DNA of 64,000 nucleotides, taken from contig JAGBVU010000021.1 of assembly GCA_017630155.1 (NCBI GenBank), positions 1 to 64,000 of the forward strand. The letters run 5' to 3'. Positions 33,314 to 43,588 of the stretch are shown here, piece by piece. The number at the start of each line of letters is the position of its first letter. The stretch's first letter is position 1. The notes under the pieces are model-generated. The model had not been told where the DNA came from, did not search any database, and worked only from the letters and a program-made list of their open reading frames with translations. The position numbers and the translations under genes were made by a program. This DNA comes from Bacteroidales bacterium (GTDB lineage: Bacteria > Bacteroidota > Bacteroidia > Bacteroidales > UBA932).

Positions 33314-35668
33314 ATGGCGATGAAAGAAGTCACTAGAAAAAAGTTGGTAAAGTGGATGTGGTTGATAGTTTTTGCCCCATTTGCAGCTTTATTCCTTTTT
33401 ATATTGTTTGTCGGTATTTTTGCCGAAATTCCCTCGTTTGAGGAGCTTGAAAATCCTAAAAGCAAACTTGCTACTGAGCTTATCTCTGAGGATGGTGTGG
33501 TCATAAACACATACCATATAGAGAACAGGAGCTATGTCAAGTTCAAGGATCTATCCCCAAACCTTGTAAATGCGGCTGTGGCAACTGAGGATATCAGATT
33601 CTATAAGCATTGTGGTATTGACTTCAGAGGATTGGCCAGGGTGGCTGTCAAGACACTTGTTATGGGCGATGCAAGTTCGGGCGGTGGCAGTACGATTACC
33701 CAACAGCTTGCCAAGACCCTCTTCCCGAGGGATACCACCTCATCAAGATTCCCAGGACAGAAGGAGTTCAAACTTGTAGTGAGCAAATTCAAAGAGTGGA
33801 TTACAGCTGTTAAGCTTGAGAGAAACTATACAAAGGATGAGATTATGGCTATGTATATGAATGCCATATTCTTCGGGAGCAATGCATACGGCATCAAGGC
33901 TGCTTCCCAGACATTTTTCTCCAAAGAGCCCTGGGAGCTCAATGTAGAAGAGAGTGCCACCCTTGTAGGTATGGTGAACAAGCCCACAAGATACAACCCG
34001 GTCCTGAATTATGACCGCTCGATCGGGAGGAGGAACCATGTCCTTTCGCAGATGCACAAATATGGATTTCTGGAGCAGGCTGCGTACGATTCGATAGTGG
34101 TGCTCCCTATAGAACTTGCATACAAGCAACAGGACCACAATGCGGGACTTGCACCATATTTCAGAGATATGCTACGAAGATATATGAATGCATCAGAGCC
34201 CCGGAAGTCGGCATACTATTTCAAGGAGGATTATCAGGCAGACCTTGTGCTGTGGGAGGAGGATCCCCTCTATGGCTGGCTCAATAAGAACCTAAAGCCC
34301 GACGGGACCAAGTACAATCTTGATAAAGATGGTCTGAAGATATACACCACCATCAACTCCAAGATGCAGAGATATGCGGAGGAGGCTGTGGTAGAGCATC
34401 TCTCAAAGGATCTGCAGAGGTCCTTCAACGCAGATATGAGGAATAAGCCCAAGAGACCTTTTGCTTTGGATGTCCCTGAAGAGACTATTGAGACACTGAT
34501 GCAGCAGGCCCGTAGATGGAGTGACAGATACAGAAACATGAGGGCTGCAGGTGCCTCCGATGAGGAGATTGCCAAAAGCTTCAATACGAAGACCAAAATG
34601 AGGGTCTTCTCCTGGAACCAGAAGGGGTATGTGGATACTGTAATGACCCCGAATGATTCAATCCGCCACTACAAATCTTTCCTTAGGGCGGCATTTATAG
34701 CGATGGAGCCCCATACAGGCAATATCAAAGCGTATGTGGGTGGTCCTAACTACCGCTATTTCAAATATGACAATGCACGTCAGACCAAGCGCCAGGTGGG
34801 TTCGACCATCAAACCTTTCCTATATACTTTGGCTATGCAGGAGGGTTACACCCCTTGCGACAGGGTGGTGAATGTCCCCCAGACATTTATCGTAGGTGAC
34901 ACTACCTGGACCCCTAAGAGTACAGACAAGGCAGAGTGGATCGGTCAGACAGTCACCCTCAAGTGGGGTCTTACCAAGAGTAGCAACAATATCTCTGCCT
35001 ATCTGATGAAGCAGTTCGGCCCCAATGCTATGGTGGATATGTGTAGAAAATTGGGTATCACTACCTATTTGCCTGCAGTTCCGTCATTGTGCGTTGGTCC
35101 TGCTGATATCACTGTGATGGAGATGGTGAGTGCATACAATACTTTCCCGAGCCGAGGTGTCAATATCAGCCCTATGATGGTGACCAGAATTGAGGACAAT
35201 AACGGCAATGTCCTTGGGAACTTTGCTCCACGCAAGAGGGAGTCCATCAGTGAGGCTACTGCATATCTGATGGTGAATCTGATGCAGGGTGTGGTAAATG
35301 AGGGTACAGCGGGGAGACTCAAATGGAAATACGGGATGTCCGGTGAGGTTGCCGGCAAGACAGGTACTACAAATGACCAGTCAGACGGATGGTTTATAGG
35401 CTATACCCCAAAATTGACAGCAGGTGCCTGGGTGGGTGCTGAGGACAGACAGGTCCACTTTGAATCGCTGGCCCTTGGTGGCGGTTCGAATATGGCACTC
35501 CCTATATGGGGTCTCTTTATGCAGAAAGTGATTAAGGACGGGACACTTGGTATTACTCATGATGACAGGTTCCTGGCCCCTCCAGGTCTGGTACTTAACT
35601 TGAATTGTGACGGCAGTGATGCGGATGCGACCACCTCTGCGTCCCATTCTGATGAAATATTTTTCTAG
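33314..35668 (+). CDS. mrcA: Penicillin-binding protein 1A (bifunctional class A)
   Basis: This 784-aa protein has one N-terminal membrane helix, a GT51 glycosyltransferase domain (ATEDIRFYKHCGIDFRGLARV, GGGSTITQQLAKTLF) and a transpeptidase domain with QVGSTIKPFL (SxxK), KSSNNISAY (SxN) and AGKTGTTND (KTG). It polymerises and cross-links peptidoglycan. A second ATG two codons in could be the true start. It is followed 3 bp later by ddl. Confidence 0.96.
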   Translation: MAMKEVTRKKLVKWMWLIVFAPFAALFLFILFVGIFAEIPSFEELENPKSKLATELISEDGVVINTYHIENRSYVKFKDLSPNLVNAAVATEDIRFYKHCGIDFRGLARVAVKTLVMGDASSGGGSTITQQLAKTLFPRDTTSSRFPGQKEFKLVVSKFKEWITAVKLERNYTKDEIMAMYMNAIFFGSNAYGIKAASQTFFSKEPWELNVEESATLVGMVNKPTRYNPVLNYDRSIGRRNHVLSQMHKYGFLEQAAYDSIVVLPIELAYKQQDHNAGLAPYFRDMLRRYMNASEPRKSAYYFKEDYQADLVLWEEDPLYGWLNKNLKPDGTKYNLDKDGLKIYTTINSKMQRYAEEAVVEHLSKDLQRSFNADMRNKPKRPFALDVPEETIETLMQQARRWSDRYRNMRAAGASDEEIAKSFNTKTKMRVFSWNQKGYVDTVMTPNDSIRHYKSFLRAAFIAMEPHTGNIKAYVGGPNYRYFKYDNARQTKRQVGSTIKPFLYTLAMQEGYTPCDRVVNVPQTFIVGDTTWTPKSTDKAEWIGQTVTLKWGLTKSSNNISAYLMKQFGPNAMVDMCRKLGITTYLPAVPSLCVGPADITVMEMVSAYNTFPSRGVNISPMMVTRIEDNNGNVLGNFAPRKRESISEATAYLMVNLMQGVVNEGTAGRLKWKYGMSGEVAGKTGTTNDQSDGWFIGYTPKLTAGAWVGAEDRQVHFESLALGGGSNMALPIWGLFMQKVIKDGTLGITHDDRFLAPPGLVLNLNCDGSDADATTSASHSDEIFF

Positions 35669-35671
35669 AAT

Positions 35672-36634
35672 ATGAAGAAAAGGGTAGCATTGATATATGG
35701 CGGATACTCCTCAGAGTGGGAGGTGTCGGTCAAGAGCGGGAAAAATGTATTTGCAAACATCGATCCTCAGAGATATGATGCATATGAGGTGTTGCTCAGA
35801 CCCGATGGCTGGAGAGTCCTATTGTCTGAGGGAGATGCAGAGATTGACCGTTCAGATTTCTCTTTCCTCCGAAAAGGGGAGAGGGTGAGATTTGACAAGG
35901 CCTTCATTATGATCCATGGTACTCCGGGTGAGAATGGGTTGCTCCAGGGCTACTTTGAACTTCTGGGGATTCCCCATACAGGGTGCTCCGCTATGACATC
36001 AACACTCGCATTTGACAAGTTTGCATGCAAGACCTATCTGAAAGAGGCAGGTATCCTCCTGGCGAAGGATCACTTCTTGAGGAAGGGTGACGGCTACTCT
36101 CCTCAGGAGATAGTGGACAAACTGGGATTGCCCCTTTTTGTCAAACCCAATCAAGGGGGGAGCAGTTTCGGAATTACAAAGGTTAAGAGGGTGGAGGATC
36201 TGGATGCTGCCATCGAGCTCGCTTTCAGGGAGGATGACAGTGTCCTCATAGAGGAGTGCATTACCGGTAGGGAGCTCACTATGGGTATATATATGGAGGG
36301 CGCTGAGCTGAGAACCCTCCCTGCGACAGAGATTATCCCCCATAACGAGTATTTTGATTACGAGGCCAAATATATGGGTGCCAGTCAGGAGGTTTGTCCG
36401 GCAGATGTGCCACAGGAGATATATGACAAGATAGCTGCTGCAACCAAGAGGATATACCGCCGTTTCGGATGCCACGGCCTTGTAAGGATGGATTACATAC
36501 TAAAAGGGAATGATCCCTATTTTCTCGAGATAAATCCTATACCTGGTATGACCGACACCAGTCTGGTTCCCCAGCAGGTGAGGGCAGCGGGGATAGATAT
36601 GAAGGATTTTATCTCCAATATTATTGATAATTAG
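35672..36634 (+). CDS. ddl: D-alanine-D-alanine ligase
   Basis: This 320-aa ATP-grasp enzyme has IYGGYSSEWEVSVKSG at the N-terminus, PLFVKPNQGGSSFGITKV in the ATP-binding region and FLEINPIPGMTD near the C-terminus. It makes the D-Ala-D-Ala dipeptide for peptidoglycan precursors, which fits its place right after PBP1A. Confidence 0.97.
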   Translation: MKKRVALIYGGYSSEWEVSVKSGKNVFANIDPQRYDAYEVLLRPDGWRVLLSEGDAEIDRSDFSFLRKGERVRFDKAFIMIHGTPGENGLLQGYFELLGIPHTGCSAMTSTLAFDKFACKTYLKEAGILLAKDHFLRKGDGYSPQEIVDKLGLPLFVKPNQGGSSFGITKVKRVEDLDAAIELAFREDDSVLIEECITGRELTMGIYMEGAELRTLPATEIIPHNEYFDYEAKYMGASQEVCPADVPQEIYDKIAAATKRIYRRFGCHGLVRMDYILKGNDPYFLEINPIPGMTDTSLVPQQVRAAGIDMKDFISNIIDN

Positions 36635-36648
36635 ATAATAGTCTGTTT

Positions 36649-38967
36649 ATGAGAAAGATGGTTCTTGGAATAGCTTCTCTACTCTTGGCCTTTAATCTTT
36701 GGGGGCAGAGTGGGGAAGTTTTCGTTGATGCCAATGCCAACGGCGTGAGGGATAAAGGGGAGAAGGGGATTGCCGGAGTGGTGGTTTCAGACGGCTTCTC
36801 TCTGGTAAAGAGTGATCAGAAAGGGAGGTTCTCCCTTGAATTGGCTGGCAGGTCGAGATTTGTGACCCTATACACCCCATCAGGATACAGACATACCACA
36901 CCTTTCTATGTAGATGTCAGAGGTGGGGCGGAAGATCCCTGGTCTTTCGGTTTGGTGGAGGCTGATGATTATATGGGTGAATTTATCCAGCTGTCGGACA
37001 TCGAAGAGAGGAGATATCTCGACTGGATGGATGATTTCAAGGACTATATCGGGGTAAGGAGGGTGGATTTTGTGGCGGTAACAGGTGATATATGTTATGA
37101 ACAGGGGCTGAAGATCAACGGTGAGGAGTTCAATACGGATGATCTGGGTGTCAGAATGGTCTATACCCTCGGCAATCACGATCTTCTCAAAGGGTTCAAA
37201 GATTCTCAAGGACTTGATTATGGTGAGAAGCCATATGAGGATCAGTTTGGTCCAGTGTGGTACTCCTTCAATATAAAAGGTGTGCACTATATGGTGACCC
37301 CTATGCTCAGTGGAGATGCCAAACCATCATATAGCCCGGATGATATCTACAGATGGATGGCTGCCGATCTTGAGAGCATCCCTGAAGGTACCCCTGTGGT
37401 AATTTTCAACCACAGCGTGCTGGGCAATACCGAGCATCTGTTGCTGAAAGGGGAGGGCATTGAACTTGATCTCTCCGATTATAATGTGATAGGGTATATC
37501 TATGGTCATAACCACGTCAATTACCACTATGTCAACGACAATGGTACCCAGATGATATGTACGATTGCACCAAATAAAGGGGGGAATGACCACTCCCCAT
37601 CTTCGTGGAGGCATTTCAAAGTGGATGGGGGCGTGTTGACAAATGAACTCCATTATTACCCGATACCTAAGCATATTGCGGCAAATGGCAGAGTAGTGGG
37701 TGATAGTGTGGAGGTAACCGCTGTAGTCTATGACGGCAAGTCAGATGTGGAGAGTGTCAAACTTATGCAGGGGCTATCAGCTGTGAATATGGCCAGAATC
37801 AACGATTTTGAGTGGCGGGGTGTAGTAAGGAACTCTGACGGCAAACTCAAAGTGGGGGTCCTCTTCTCCGATTCAGAGGTCCGTCTGGAGAGTGTCAAAT
37901 TCCAAAAAGGTCTGGTCTGGCAGAGCCATTTGAGGGGTCTTGGCGGTCTTGGTACCCCTATTGTATCGGAGGATGTTCTCTATGTACCCCTTGTGGATGA
38001 TGCGATGAGCCGGAATTGCGGAGTGGTTGCGATAGATAAGGGGAGCGGAGAGGAGGTATGGTATTACAAAACAAGGGGCTCAGTAAGGAACAATATGGTT
38101 CTGGCAGAGGGGCTTCTCTTTGTTTCAGATGTCACATCGCAGATTTATGCACTCGATCCGGCAACAGGACGAGAGGTGTGGAGATACAAATTCAGGAAAG
38201 ATGGGATGCACCCATGCAACAGTCAGGGTGTCTGTTATGCGGATGGGATGCTATATGTGGGACAAGGTCTTCATCTGACTGCCCTGAAAGCAAAGGACGG
38301 ATCGGTGGTGTGGAGAAATACCACAGTGAGGAATACAGGAATTACAGATGTCTCCACCTACGCAGTGGCAGATGGAGTTTTGTGTGTAAATGCCTATTGG
38401 GTAGCAAGATATGGCTTTAATGCTGCGACCGGTGAGCTTTTGTGGCAAAAGAGTGATCCGGAGACAAGGTATAGTACAGGTACCCCTGTCTATCATGACG
38501 GTAAGTGGTACTATACAGCATATCAGTCATTGGTGGAGATGGATCCTCGTTCAGGGGTGGAGTCAAAGATGGTGAAACAGGGACATATATTCAACACCCG
38601 TTCGAGGATGTTGATAAAAGACGGCGTAGTCGTGGTGGGTACATCAAATCATGGTATGACAGGATACAAATTTGAAGATTTTTCTCAAATATGGAATACT
38701 ACCACTATGCCTGCACTCATCTATACATCACCATATACCAAAAGTTATGAGATGTCGGTAGAGGGTGATCCTGTCCTTTATGGAGATAGTGTAATCTATG
38801 GTGCAAATGACGGATATGTGTACTGCAGCACCATAGACAAGGGGGCTTATGTATGGAGGTACGAGATGGGGCTGCCTGTCCTGGCAAATCCTGTGGTGGA
38901 TGGTAAATATCTGTATGTGGTAGATATGGGGGGTAAACTTGTAAAACTTTCTTTGAATGACCTATAA
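36649..38967 (+). CDS. Exported calcineurin-like phosphoesterase with PQQ-type beta-propeller
   Basis: This 772-aa protein starts with a signal peptide (GIASLLLAFNLWGQS). A small N-terminal beta domain (GEVFVDANANGVRDKGEKGI) resembles the N-terminal metallophosphoesterase accessory domain of Bacteroidota. A calcineurin-like domain follows (~115-330) with QLSD, VTGDICYE, TLGNHDL, IFNHSVLG and YGHNHVN. The C-terminal ~360 residues contain PQQ-like propeller blades (VVAIDKGSGEEVWYYKT, IYALDPATGREVWRY). Substrate unknown. It overlaps prmC by 11 bp. Confidence 0.87.
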   Translation: MRKMVLGIASLLLAFNLWGQSGEVFVDANANGVRDKGEKGIAGVVVSDGFSLVKSDQKGRFSLELAGRSRFVTLYTPSGYRHTTPFYVDVRGGAEDPWSFGLVEADDYMGEFIQLSDIEERRYLDWMDDFKDYIGVRRVDFVAVTGDICYEQGLKINGEEFNTDDLGVRMVYTLGNHDLLKGFKDSQGLDYGEKPYEDQFGPVWYSFNIKGVHYMVTPMLSGDAKPSYSPDDIYRWMAADLESIPEGTPVVIFNHSVLGNTEHLLLKGEGIELDLSDYNVIGYIYGHNHVNYHYVNDNGTQMICTIAPNKGGNDHSPSSWRHFKVDGGVLTNELHYYPIPKHIAANGRVVGDSVEVTAVVYDGKSDVESVKLMQGLSAVNMARINDFEWRGVVRNSDGKLKVGVLFSDSEVRLESVKFQKGLVWQSHLRGLGGLGTPIVSEDVLYVPLVDDAMSRNCGVVAIDKGSGEEVWYYKTRGSVRNNMVLAEGLLFVSDVTSQIYALDPATGREVWRYKFRKDGMHPCNSQGVCYADGMLYVGQGLHLTALKAKDGSVVWRNTTVRNTGITDVSTYAVADGVLCVNAYWVARYGFNAATGELLWQKSDPETRYSTGTPVYHDGKWYYTAYQSLVEMDPRSGVESKMVKQGHIFNTRSRMLIKDGVVVVGTSNHGMTGYKFEDFSQIWNTTTMPALIYTSPYTKSYEMSVEGDPVLYGDSVIYGANDGYVYCSTIDKGAYVWRYEMGLPVLANPVVDGKYLYVVDMGGKLVKLSLNDL

Positions 38968-39850
38968 AGAGTTTGTAACCAAAGCTATTGACGCCCTACA
39001 GGACCTATATTCCATAAATGAGTCCAAAGCTATTGCCATCAGGGTGCTGACACATTATCTTAATGTGTCGGACTATGAGTATCTGGTCTCTCCAAATGTC
39101 ATTATCCCCAAACCTGAACTGAAGAAGCTGCAGGGTGCGCTCGATGAACTTATGGACAATCGTCCAGTGCAGTATGTCCTGGGGTATGAGGAGTTTGCAG
39201 GTCATAAATTCTGTGTATGTGAGTCGGTTCTTATCCCACGTCCTGAGACAGAGGAGCTGGTCCGTCTTATAGAGAACGACTGGAAAGATGACAGGATGGG
39301 AGAACTCAATATCCTGGATGTGTGTACAGGGTCAGGGTGTATCGCTCACTCCCTTGCGGCCCATTTCAGGAAGGCCCGTGTTATGGCCTGCGACCTGTCG
39401 GATGGGGCACTTGAAGTGGCACGTAAACAGAAAATATGTGACAATGAGCCCATTTTCTTCAAATGGGATGCTTTGGCAGGTCCTCCCGATGAGAAAGATG
39501 TAGCGACTTCTCCAGAGGGGATACCAGAGTTGGAGGAGCTGGACATTCTGGTCAGCAACCCTCCGTATGTTTGTGAGAAAGAGAGGGATTTTATGTCCCC
39601 CAATGTTCTTGACTATGAGCCGTCAATGGCCCTCTTTGTCCCTGATGGAGATCCATTGAGATTTTATAAGGCCCTGGCAGAGTGGGCATCGGCACTTCTC
39701 CGTGTAGGTGGAAAGGGGTATTTCGAGATCAACGAAGCGTATCATCGCGAGGTGGTGGCCCTCTTCGAAAGCTACGGTTTCAGCGACGTCACCATGGTCG
39801 AAGACATTCACACCAAACCCCGTATGGTCCACTTTACCAAGTGGTTCTAG
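38957..39850 (+). CDS. prmC: Release factor glutamine methyltransferase PrmC
   Basis: This 297-aa SAM methyltransferase has LDVCTGSGCIAHSLA (SAM loop) and the VSNPPYVCE catalytic motif. It methylates the GGQ glutamine of release factors. The central region is slightly longer than usual, with an acidic insertion near residues 175-190. The start overlaps the upstream gene by 11 bp, so translation is probably coupled. Confidence 0.95.
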   Translation: MTYKEFVTKAIDALQDLYSINESKAIAIRVLTHYLNVSDYEYLVSPNVIIPKPELKKLQGALDELMDNRPVQYVLGYEEFAGHKFCVCESVLIPRPETEELVRLIENDWKDDRMGELNILDVCTGSGCIAHSLAAHFRKARVMACDLSDGALEVARKQKICDNEPIFFKWDALAGPPDEKDVATSPEGIPELEELDILVSNPPYVCEKERDFMSPNVLDYEPSMALFVPDGDPLRFYKALAEWASALLRVGGKGYFEINEAYHREVVALFESYGFSDVTMVEDIHTKPRMVHFTKWF

Positions 39851-39926
39851 AATTCTTCCTGGTTTTCGGTAGAGGGTAACTGTCGGCACATCTAGCTACT
39901 CCGGGTCAAATATGTGTATCGGCCTC

Positions 39927-40074
39927 GGAGAGTTAGGTTCTGAAGGCCTAAGCACCCGCGCTTGATAGCGGGGGTCGTGAGCGATTAGTGAACACTCTGT
40001 GAGTGTTCACAGCGAGCAGCCGCGCAAGCGGTGGTGGGGGTGAGCGTAGCGAACGCCTGAAGAACCTAATCTCC
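39927..40074. repeat. Structured repeat module 1, copy A (inverted relative to copy B)
   Basis: This 148-bp unit starts GGAGAGTTAGGTTCTGAAGG and ends with the inverted GAACCTAATCTCC. Read on the minus strand, its first 35 bp and last 29 bp match copy B (13723-13894) with only a few changes. Its interior hairpins differ in sequence: CCCGC/GCGGG (39955-39972), GTGAACACTC/GAGTGTTCAC (39988-40010) and CCGC/GCGG with a GCAA loop (40020-40031). It lies between the convergent prmC and PfkB genes. Confidence 0.75.
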
Positions 40075-40098
40075 GGGCGAAATGTTTTGGGTACGAAA

Positions 40099-40220
40099 GG
40101 ACTGTGCGCAAGAAACCCCTCGAGAGGTGTCTCTGGAGGGGTTCTGTGCGCACAATCACGGCTTGTGGACCTGGACTGTGCGCGTTTTCTGCGTTATATG
40201 GCCGTTTTTGCGTCCAGTCC
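40099..40220 (+). repeat. Structured repeat module 2, copy A
   Basis: This 122-bp unit starts GGACTGTGCG and ends GCGTCCAGTCC. A long hairpin pairs TGTGCGCA (40103-40110) with TGCGCACA (40147-40154) and AGAAACCCCTC (40111-40121) with GAGGGGTTCT (40136-40145), with a further GAGA/TCTC step inside. The word CTGTGCGC appears three times, where copy B has CTAAGC-type words. Orientation is the same as copy B although module 1 is inverted. Confidence 0.7.
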
Positions 40221-40251
40221 CTTGGGGTGGAGGTCAGAATTTCGGGCCAAT

Positions 40252-41250
40252 CTATACAGCCAGATATGGGGCGATCATCTCGCGGATCTCCTGCTTGGCC
40301 GCTTTCCAGCGTGGGATATCCACTTTGGCTCCTACCACTTCCACCACTTTGGATGATATGATGGAGCCTATGTTTCCACATATCTTGATAGGGAGACCGA
40401 GGGAGTGTCCGTAAAGGAATCCTGCAGCGTATATGTCTCCGGCACCTGTGGCATCGATGGCATTTGCTGGCCATGGCTTGATGAAGTGATATTCGTCGCC
40501 ACTCTTGACCATTGAGCCCTCTTTGCCCACTTTTACCACAGCAATCTTACAAGATTGGGCTATCACATCAAGAGCTTCGCGAGGCGGAAGTTTGGTGAAA
40601 GCGTGTGCTTCGGTCTCATTGGCAAATACGATATCCACGTAGTTTTCCACTATGTCGTGAAGGAATGCATCGTTAGATTCCACCACATTATATGATGCCA
40701 TATCGATGGAGATGGTCATCCCTGCCTCTTTTGCGAGTTCTACTGCGCGGCGTAGAAGTGCTTGGTTCTGAACGAGATATCCCTCTATGTGGAAGTAGTC
40801 ATATCCTTGGAACATCTCTGGTGTGAGGTCCTCTGGAACCATCTCGAGGGCTGCACCCAAGTATACTGCAAAGGTCCTCTCAGCATTGGGGTTTGAGATG
40901 AAAACCATTGCCCTTCCAGAAGAGGATTTACCCTTAAGAAGGGTAGCCTTGATGCCATTGCGTTCAAGGTCAGATTTGTACAGGGCACCCAGATCATCAT
41001 CACCCACTTTGCCGATAAATCCTGCGCGCATTCCGAATACCGCTGCACCATTGATGGTATTGGCTGCAGAGCCTCCTGCCACATATTCCACACCCATAGG
41101 TTTAAGTGTAGCCCAGATCTTATCACCTGTGGACTGGTCCACGTGCTGCATGCTCCCTTTGGGGAGGTGGTATTGTTTCAAAAGCAAATCGTTTGGGAGT
41201 ACTGCCAGAATATCTGTCAGGGCATTCCCTATACCTAAAATAGACTTCAT
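40252..41250 (-). CDS. PfkB-family carbohydrate/nucleoside kinase (adenosine kinase-like)
   Basis: This 332-aa ribokinase-fold enzyme has GGSAANTINGAAVFG near residue 60 and the PfkB signature DATGAGDIYAAGFLYG near 290 with the catalytic Asp. It resembles the Bacteroidota adenosine-kinase-like group; the exact substrate is uncertain. It is monocistronic, with -7 box TACCTTTG at 41273-41280. Confidence 0.88.
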   Translation of the reverse strand: MKSILGIGNALTDILAVLPNDLLLKQYHLPKGSMQHVDQSTGDKIWATLKPMGVEYVAGGSAANTINGAAVFGMRAGFIGKVGDDDLGALYKSDLERNGIKATLLKGKSSSGRAMVFISNPNAERTFAVYLGAALEMVPEDLTPEMFQGYDYFHIEGYLVQNQALLRRAVELAKEAGMTISIDMASYNVVESNDAFLHDIVENYVDIVFANETEAHAFTKLPPREALDVIAQSCKIAVVKVGKEGSMVKSGDEYHFIKPWPANAIDATGAGDIYAAGFLYGHSLGLPIKICGNIGSIISSKVVEVVGAKVDIPRWKAAKQEIREMIAPYLAV

Positions 41251-41272
41251 CTCAAATAGAAATTTTACCCTG

Positions 41273-41280
41273 CAAAGGTA
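41273..41280 (-). promoter_or_regulatory. -7 box of the PfkB kinase gene
   Basis: TACCTTTG on the minus strand lies 22 bp upstream of the ATG at 41250. Confidence 0.65.
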
Positions 41281-41309
41281 AAGTTATCTCCGATAATTCA
41301 CAAGGATGT

Positions 41310-41340
41310 TTGGATATGTTTTTGAGACACATTACATTTG
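41310..41340 (+). promoter_or_regulatory. Promoter of the panC operon
   Basis: TTG (41310-41312), a 20-bp spacer and TACATTTG (41333-41340) form a complete Bacteroidota promoter 19 bp before the panC ATG at 41360. It rules out the earlier in-frame start at 41306. Confidence 0.8.
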
Positions 41341-41359
41341 CACCGAAATTCTACGCAGA

Positions 41360-42223
41360 ATGATTATAGCTAAAACTTTGGCAGAATTTGAATCTGCTCG
41401 TGCTGCGATTGGCGGCGATAAAAAGGTGGGTTTTGTCCCTACGATGGGTGCTCTTCACGAAGGTCACCTTTCGCTTATCAGAAGGTCTGTAGAGGAGTGT
41501 GATGTTACAGTCATCTCCATCTTTGTAAACCCTACCCAGTTCAATAATCAGAACGACTTCAATACATATCCCAGAACAGTGGACAATGACTGTAAGCTTG
41601 TTGAGCCTGTGGGAGTTGATATAGTGTTTGCCCCCAGAGTGGTGGACATTTATCCAAACGCAGCCAAAGGTGATGGTGCCCCACTTGATGAGAGGATCCT
41701 GAATCTTGGCGGTCTTGATACCTACGGTGAGGGACCCCGTCGTCCTGGCCACTTCAATGGTATGGCGCAGGTGGTTACACGCCTTTTTGACATAGTGAAG
41801 CCTACCCACGCATTCTTCGGTGAGAAGGACTTCCAGCAGCTCGCCATCATCGAGTATTTTACCAAGGATCTACAATATCCTATCCAGATAGTACGCTGTC
41901 CTATCGCCAGAGGTGAGGACGGTTTGGCACTAAGCTCACGCAACGAACTCCTTACCCCAGAACAGAGGGCTGCTGCTCCACATATCTACAAATGCATCTC
42001 CAAAGGTGTGGATATGGTGGGCAAAGTAAGTGTTGCCCAAGCTGTTGAGGATATAACAAATGATATAAATTCAAACCCTCTTCTGGAGACCGAGTATGTC
42101 GAAATCATAAACGGAAAAACTCTTGAGCCTGTTACAGATTGGGATCAGGCAGAGACCATCCAGCTATCCTGTGCAGTATTTGCACACCCTGTAAGACTAA
42201 TTGATAATCTTAAACTAAAATAA
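41360..42223 (+). CDS. panC: Pantothenate synthetase
   Basis: This 287-aa enzyme has the HIGH-like motif [37 protein letters not shown] and SSRNELL. It joins pantoate and beta-alanine to form pantothenate, and panD directly downstream supplies beta-alanine. ATG 41360 is set by the promoter. Confidence 0.97.
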   Translation: MIIAKTLAEFESARAAIGGDKKVGFVPTMGALHEGHLSLIRRSVEECDVTVISIFVNPTQFNNQNDFNTYPRTVDNDCKLVEPVGVDIVFAPRVVDIYPNAAKGDGAPLDERILNLGGLDTYGEGPRRPGHFNGMAQVVTRLFDIVKPTHAFFGEKDFQQLAIIEYFTKDLQYPIQIVRCPIARGEDGLALSSRNELLTPEQRAAAPHIYKCISKGVDMVGKVSVAQAVEDITNDINSNPLLETEYVEIINGKTLEPVTDWDQAETIQLSCAVFAHPVRLIDNLKLK

Positions 42224-42224
42224 G

Positions 42225-42575
42225 ATGCTTCTTCAAATACTTAAATCCAAGATTCACAGAGTAACCATTACCGAGGCAAACTTGCACTATATCGGTAGCA
42301 TCACCATAGATAAGGCCCTAATGAAGGCAGCAGGTCTGTACGAAGGTGAGAAAGTGTTGGTGGTAAATATCAATAACGGCAACAGACTTGAGACATATGC
42401 TATCCCTGGAGAAGAGGGAAGTGGTAAAATAGGTCTCAATGGTGCAGCAGCCCATCTTTTCGGTGTTGGTGACATCGCTATCATTATGTCATTTGCATTG
42501 ATGACAGAGGAGGAGGCTTCTGAATACAAACCAAAACTTGTTTTCCCAGATACAGCTACCAACCAGCTTGTATGA
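42225..42575 (+). CDS. panD: Aspartate 1-decarboxylase
   Basis: This 116-aa proenzyme has the self-processing site HYIGSITID (Gly24-Ser25), which yields the pyruvoyl group. It makes beta-alanine from aspartate for panC next to it. The stop overlaps the next start (ATGA). Confidence 0.97.
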   Translation: MLLQILKSKIHRVTITEANLHYIGSITIDKALMKAAGLYEGEKVLVVNINNGNRLETYAIPGEEGSGKIGLNGAAAHLFGVGDIAIIMSFALMTEEEASEYKPKLVFPDTATNQLV

Positions 42576-43588
42576 AGATAGATCTGAAGAAGATTGGGGG
42601 GTGGGTCCTGATGCTGCTTCTGGCAGTGGTTTTGCTCTATTTCGCCTTTAAGGGGGTGAAATGGAGCGATTTTATTTCGGGACTGGCCAGCTGCAACTTC
42701 TGGTGGATACTTCTCTCTATGGCAGCAAGTTTTGCCGTGTTTATCCTCAGAGGGATAAGGTGGAGGTATATAATGCTCCCTCTCAACCCCTCTATTACCA
42801 GAAAAGAGGCCTATGATGGGGTAACGATTGCCTATCTCTCAAACTTTGCCCTCCCGAGAGCGGGGGAGTTTGTCAGATGTGGAGTAATATCCTCTACAGG
42901 GAAGGCCAACTTTGAATCTGTCCTGGGAACAGTGGTCCTCGAGAGGAGTTGGGATATGCTCTGCTATATTTTCGTACTTATGGGTGTGCTGGCCCTCAGG
43001 TGGGAGAGATTTGGCGCTTTTATAACACAGGAGATATGGAAACCCCTTGTTGAAAAGCTCCCTTTTGATATAGCATGGCTGATATTGGTAGTAGCGGTTG
43101 TGGTGGTAGCAATGGCAGTGCTGCTCTATCTCAAACGTCAAGTGCTAAGGAAAAACAGATTTGTAAACAAGGTTTTTCAAATAGTGGAAGGGCTGGTAAA
43201 AGGTCTGATGGCTGGTGTCAGGATGGAGCACAAATGGGGCTTTATCGTGAGCACACTCCTTATCTGGGTTGGATACTGGGTCATGAGTTACTGTACAATC
43301 CTCGCTTTCCCTCAAGTAGGTGGGCTGACAGCTGTGGATGCGGCATTTCTGATGGTGGTGGGGAGCCTTGGCTGGATTATCCCAGTGCAAGGGGGTATAG
43401 GGGCTTACCATTTTGTGATAAGCTTGGCACTCTTTTCAATATATGGCATAGCCCAGACCTCCGGTGTGATATTTGCAACCATTTCACACGAGAGTCAGGC
43501 CCTTATAATGCTGATTTGTGGCACAGTCTCATTATTTTCATTGAGAAAAAGAAAATTTACTATCTTTAAGCACCAAAACAACAATTAA
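42572..43588 (+). CDS. YbhN/UPF0104-family flippase-like membrane protein
   Basis: This 338-aa protein has about eight membrane helices and the family signature [15 protein letters not shown] with [10 protein letters not shown]. It belongs to the lysylphosphatidylglycerol synthase TM-region/UPF0104 group, proposed to move lipids or glycolipids. It overlaps panD by 4 bp and the next gene by 1 bp. Confidence 0.88.
   Translation: MKIDLKKIGGWVLMLLLAVVLLYFAFKGVKWSDFISGLASCNFWWILLSMAASFAVFILRGIRWRYIMLPLNPSITRKEAYDGVTIAYLSNFALPRAGEFVRCGVISSTGKANFESVLGTVVLERSWDMLCYIFVLMGVLALRWERFGAFITQEIWKPLVEKLPFDIAWLILVVAVVVVAMAVLLYLKRQVLRKNRFVNKVFQIVEGLVKGLMAGVRMEHKWGFIVSTLLIWVGYWVMSYCTILAFPQVGGLTAVDAAFLMVVGSLGWIIPVQGGIGAYHFVISLALFSIYGIAQTSGVIFATISHESQALIMLICGTVSLFSLRKRKFTIFKHQNNN

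Noticed and set aside
40003..40474. Several open frames across repeat modules 1 and 2 and the PfkB gene end
   Set aside because: They come from the GC-rich palindromic repeats and the antisense of the kinase; no consistent protein signal.
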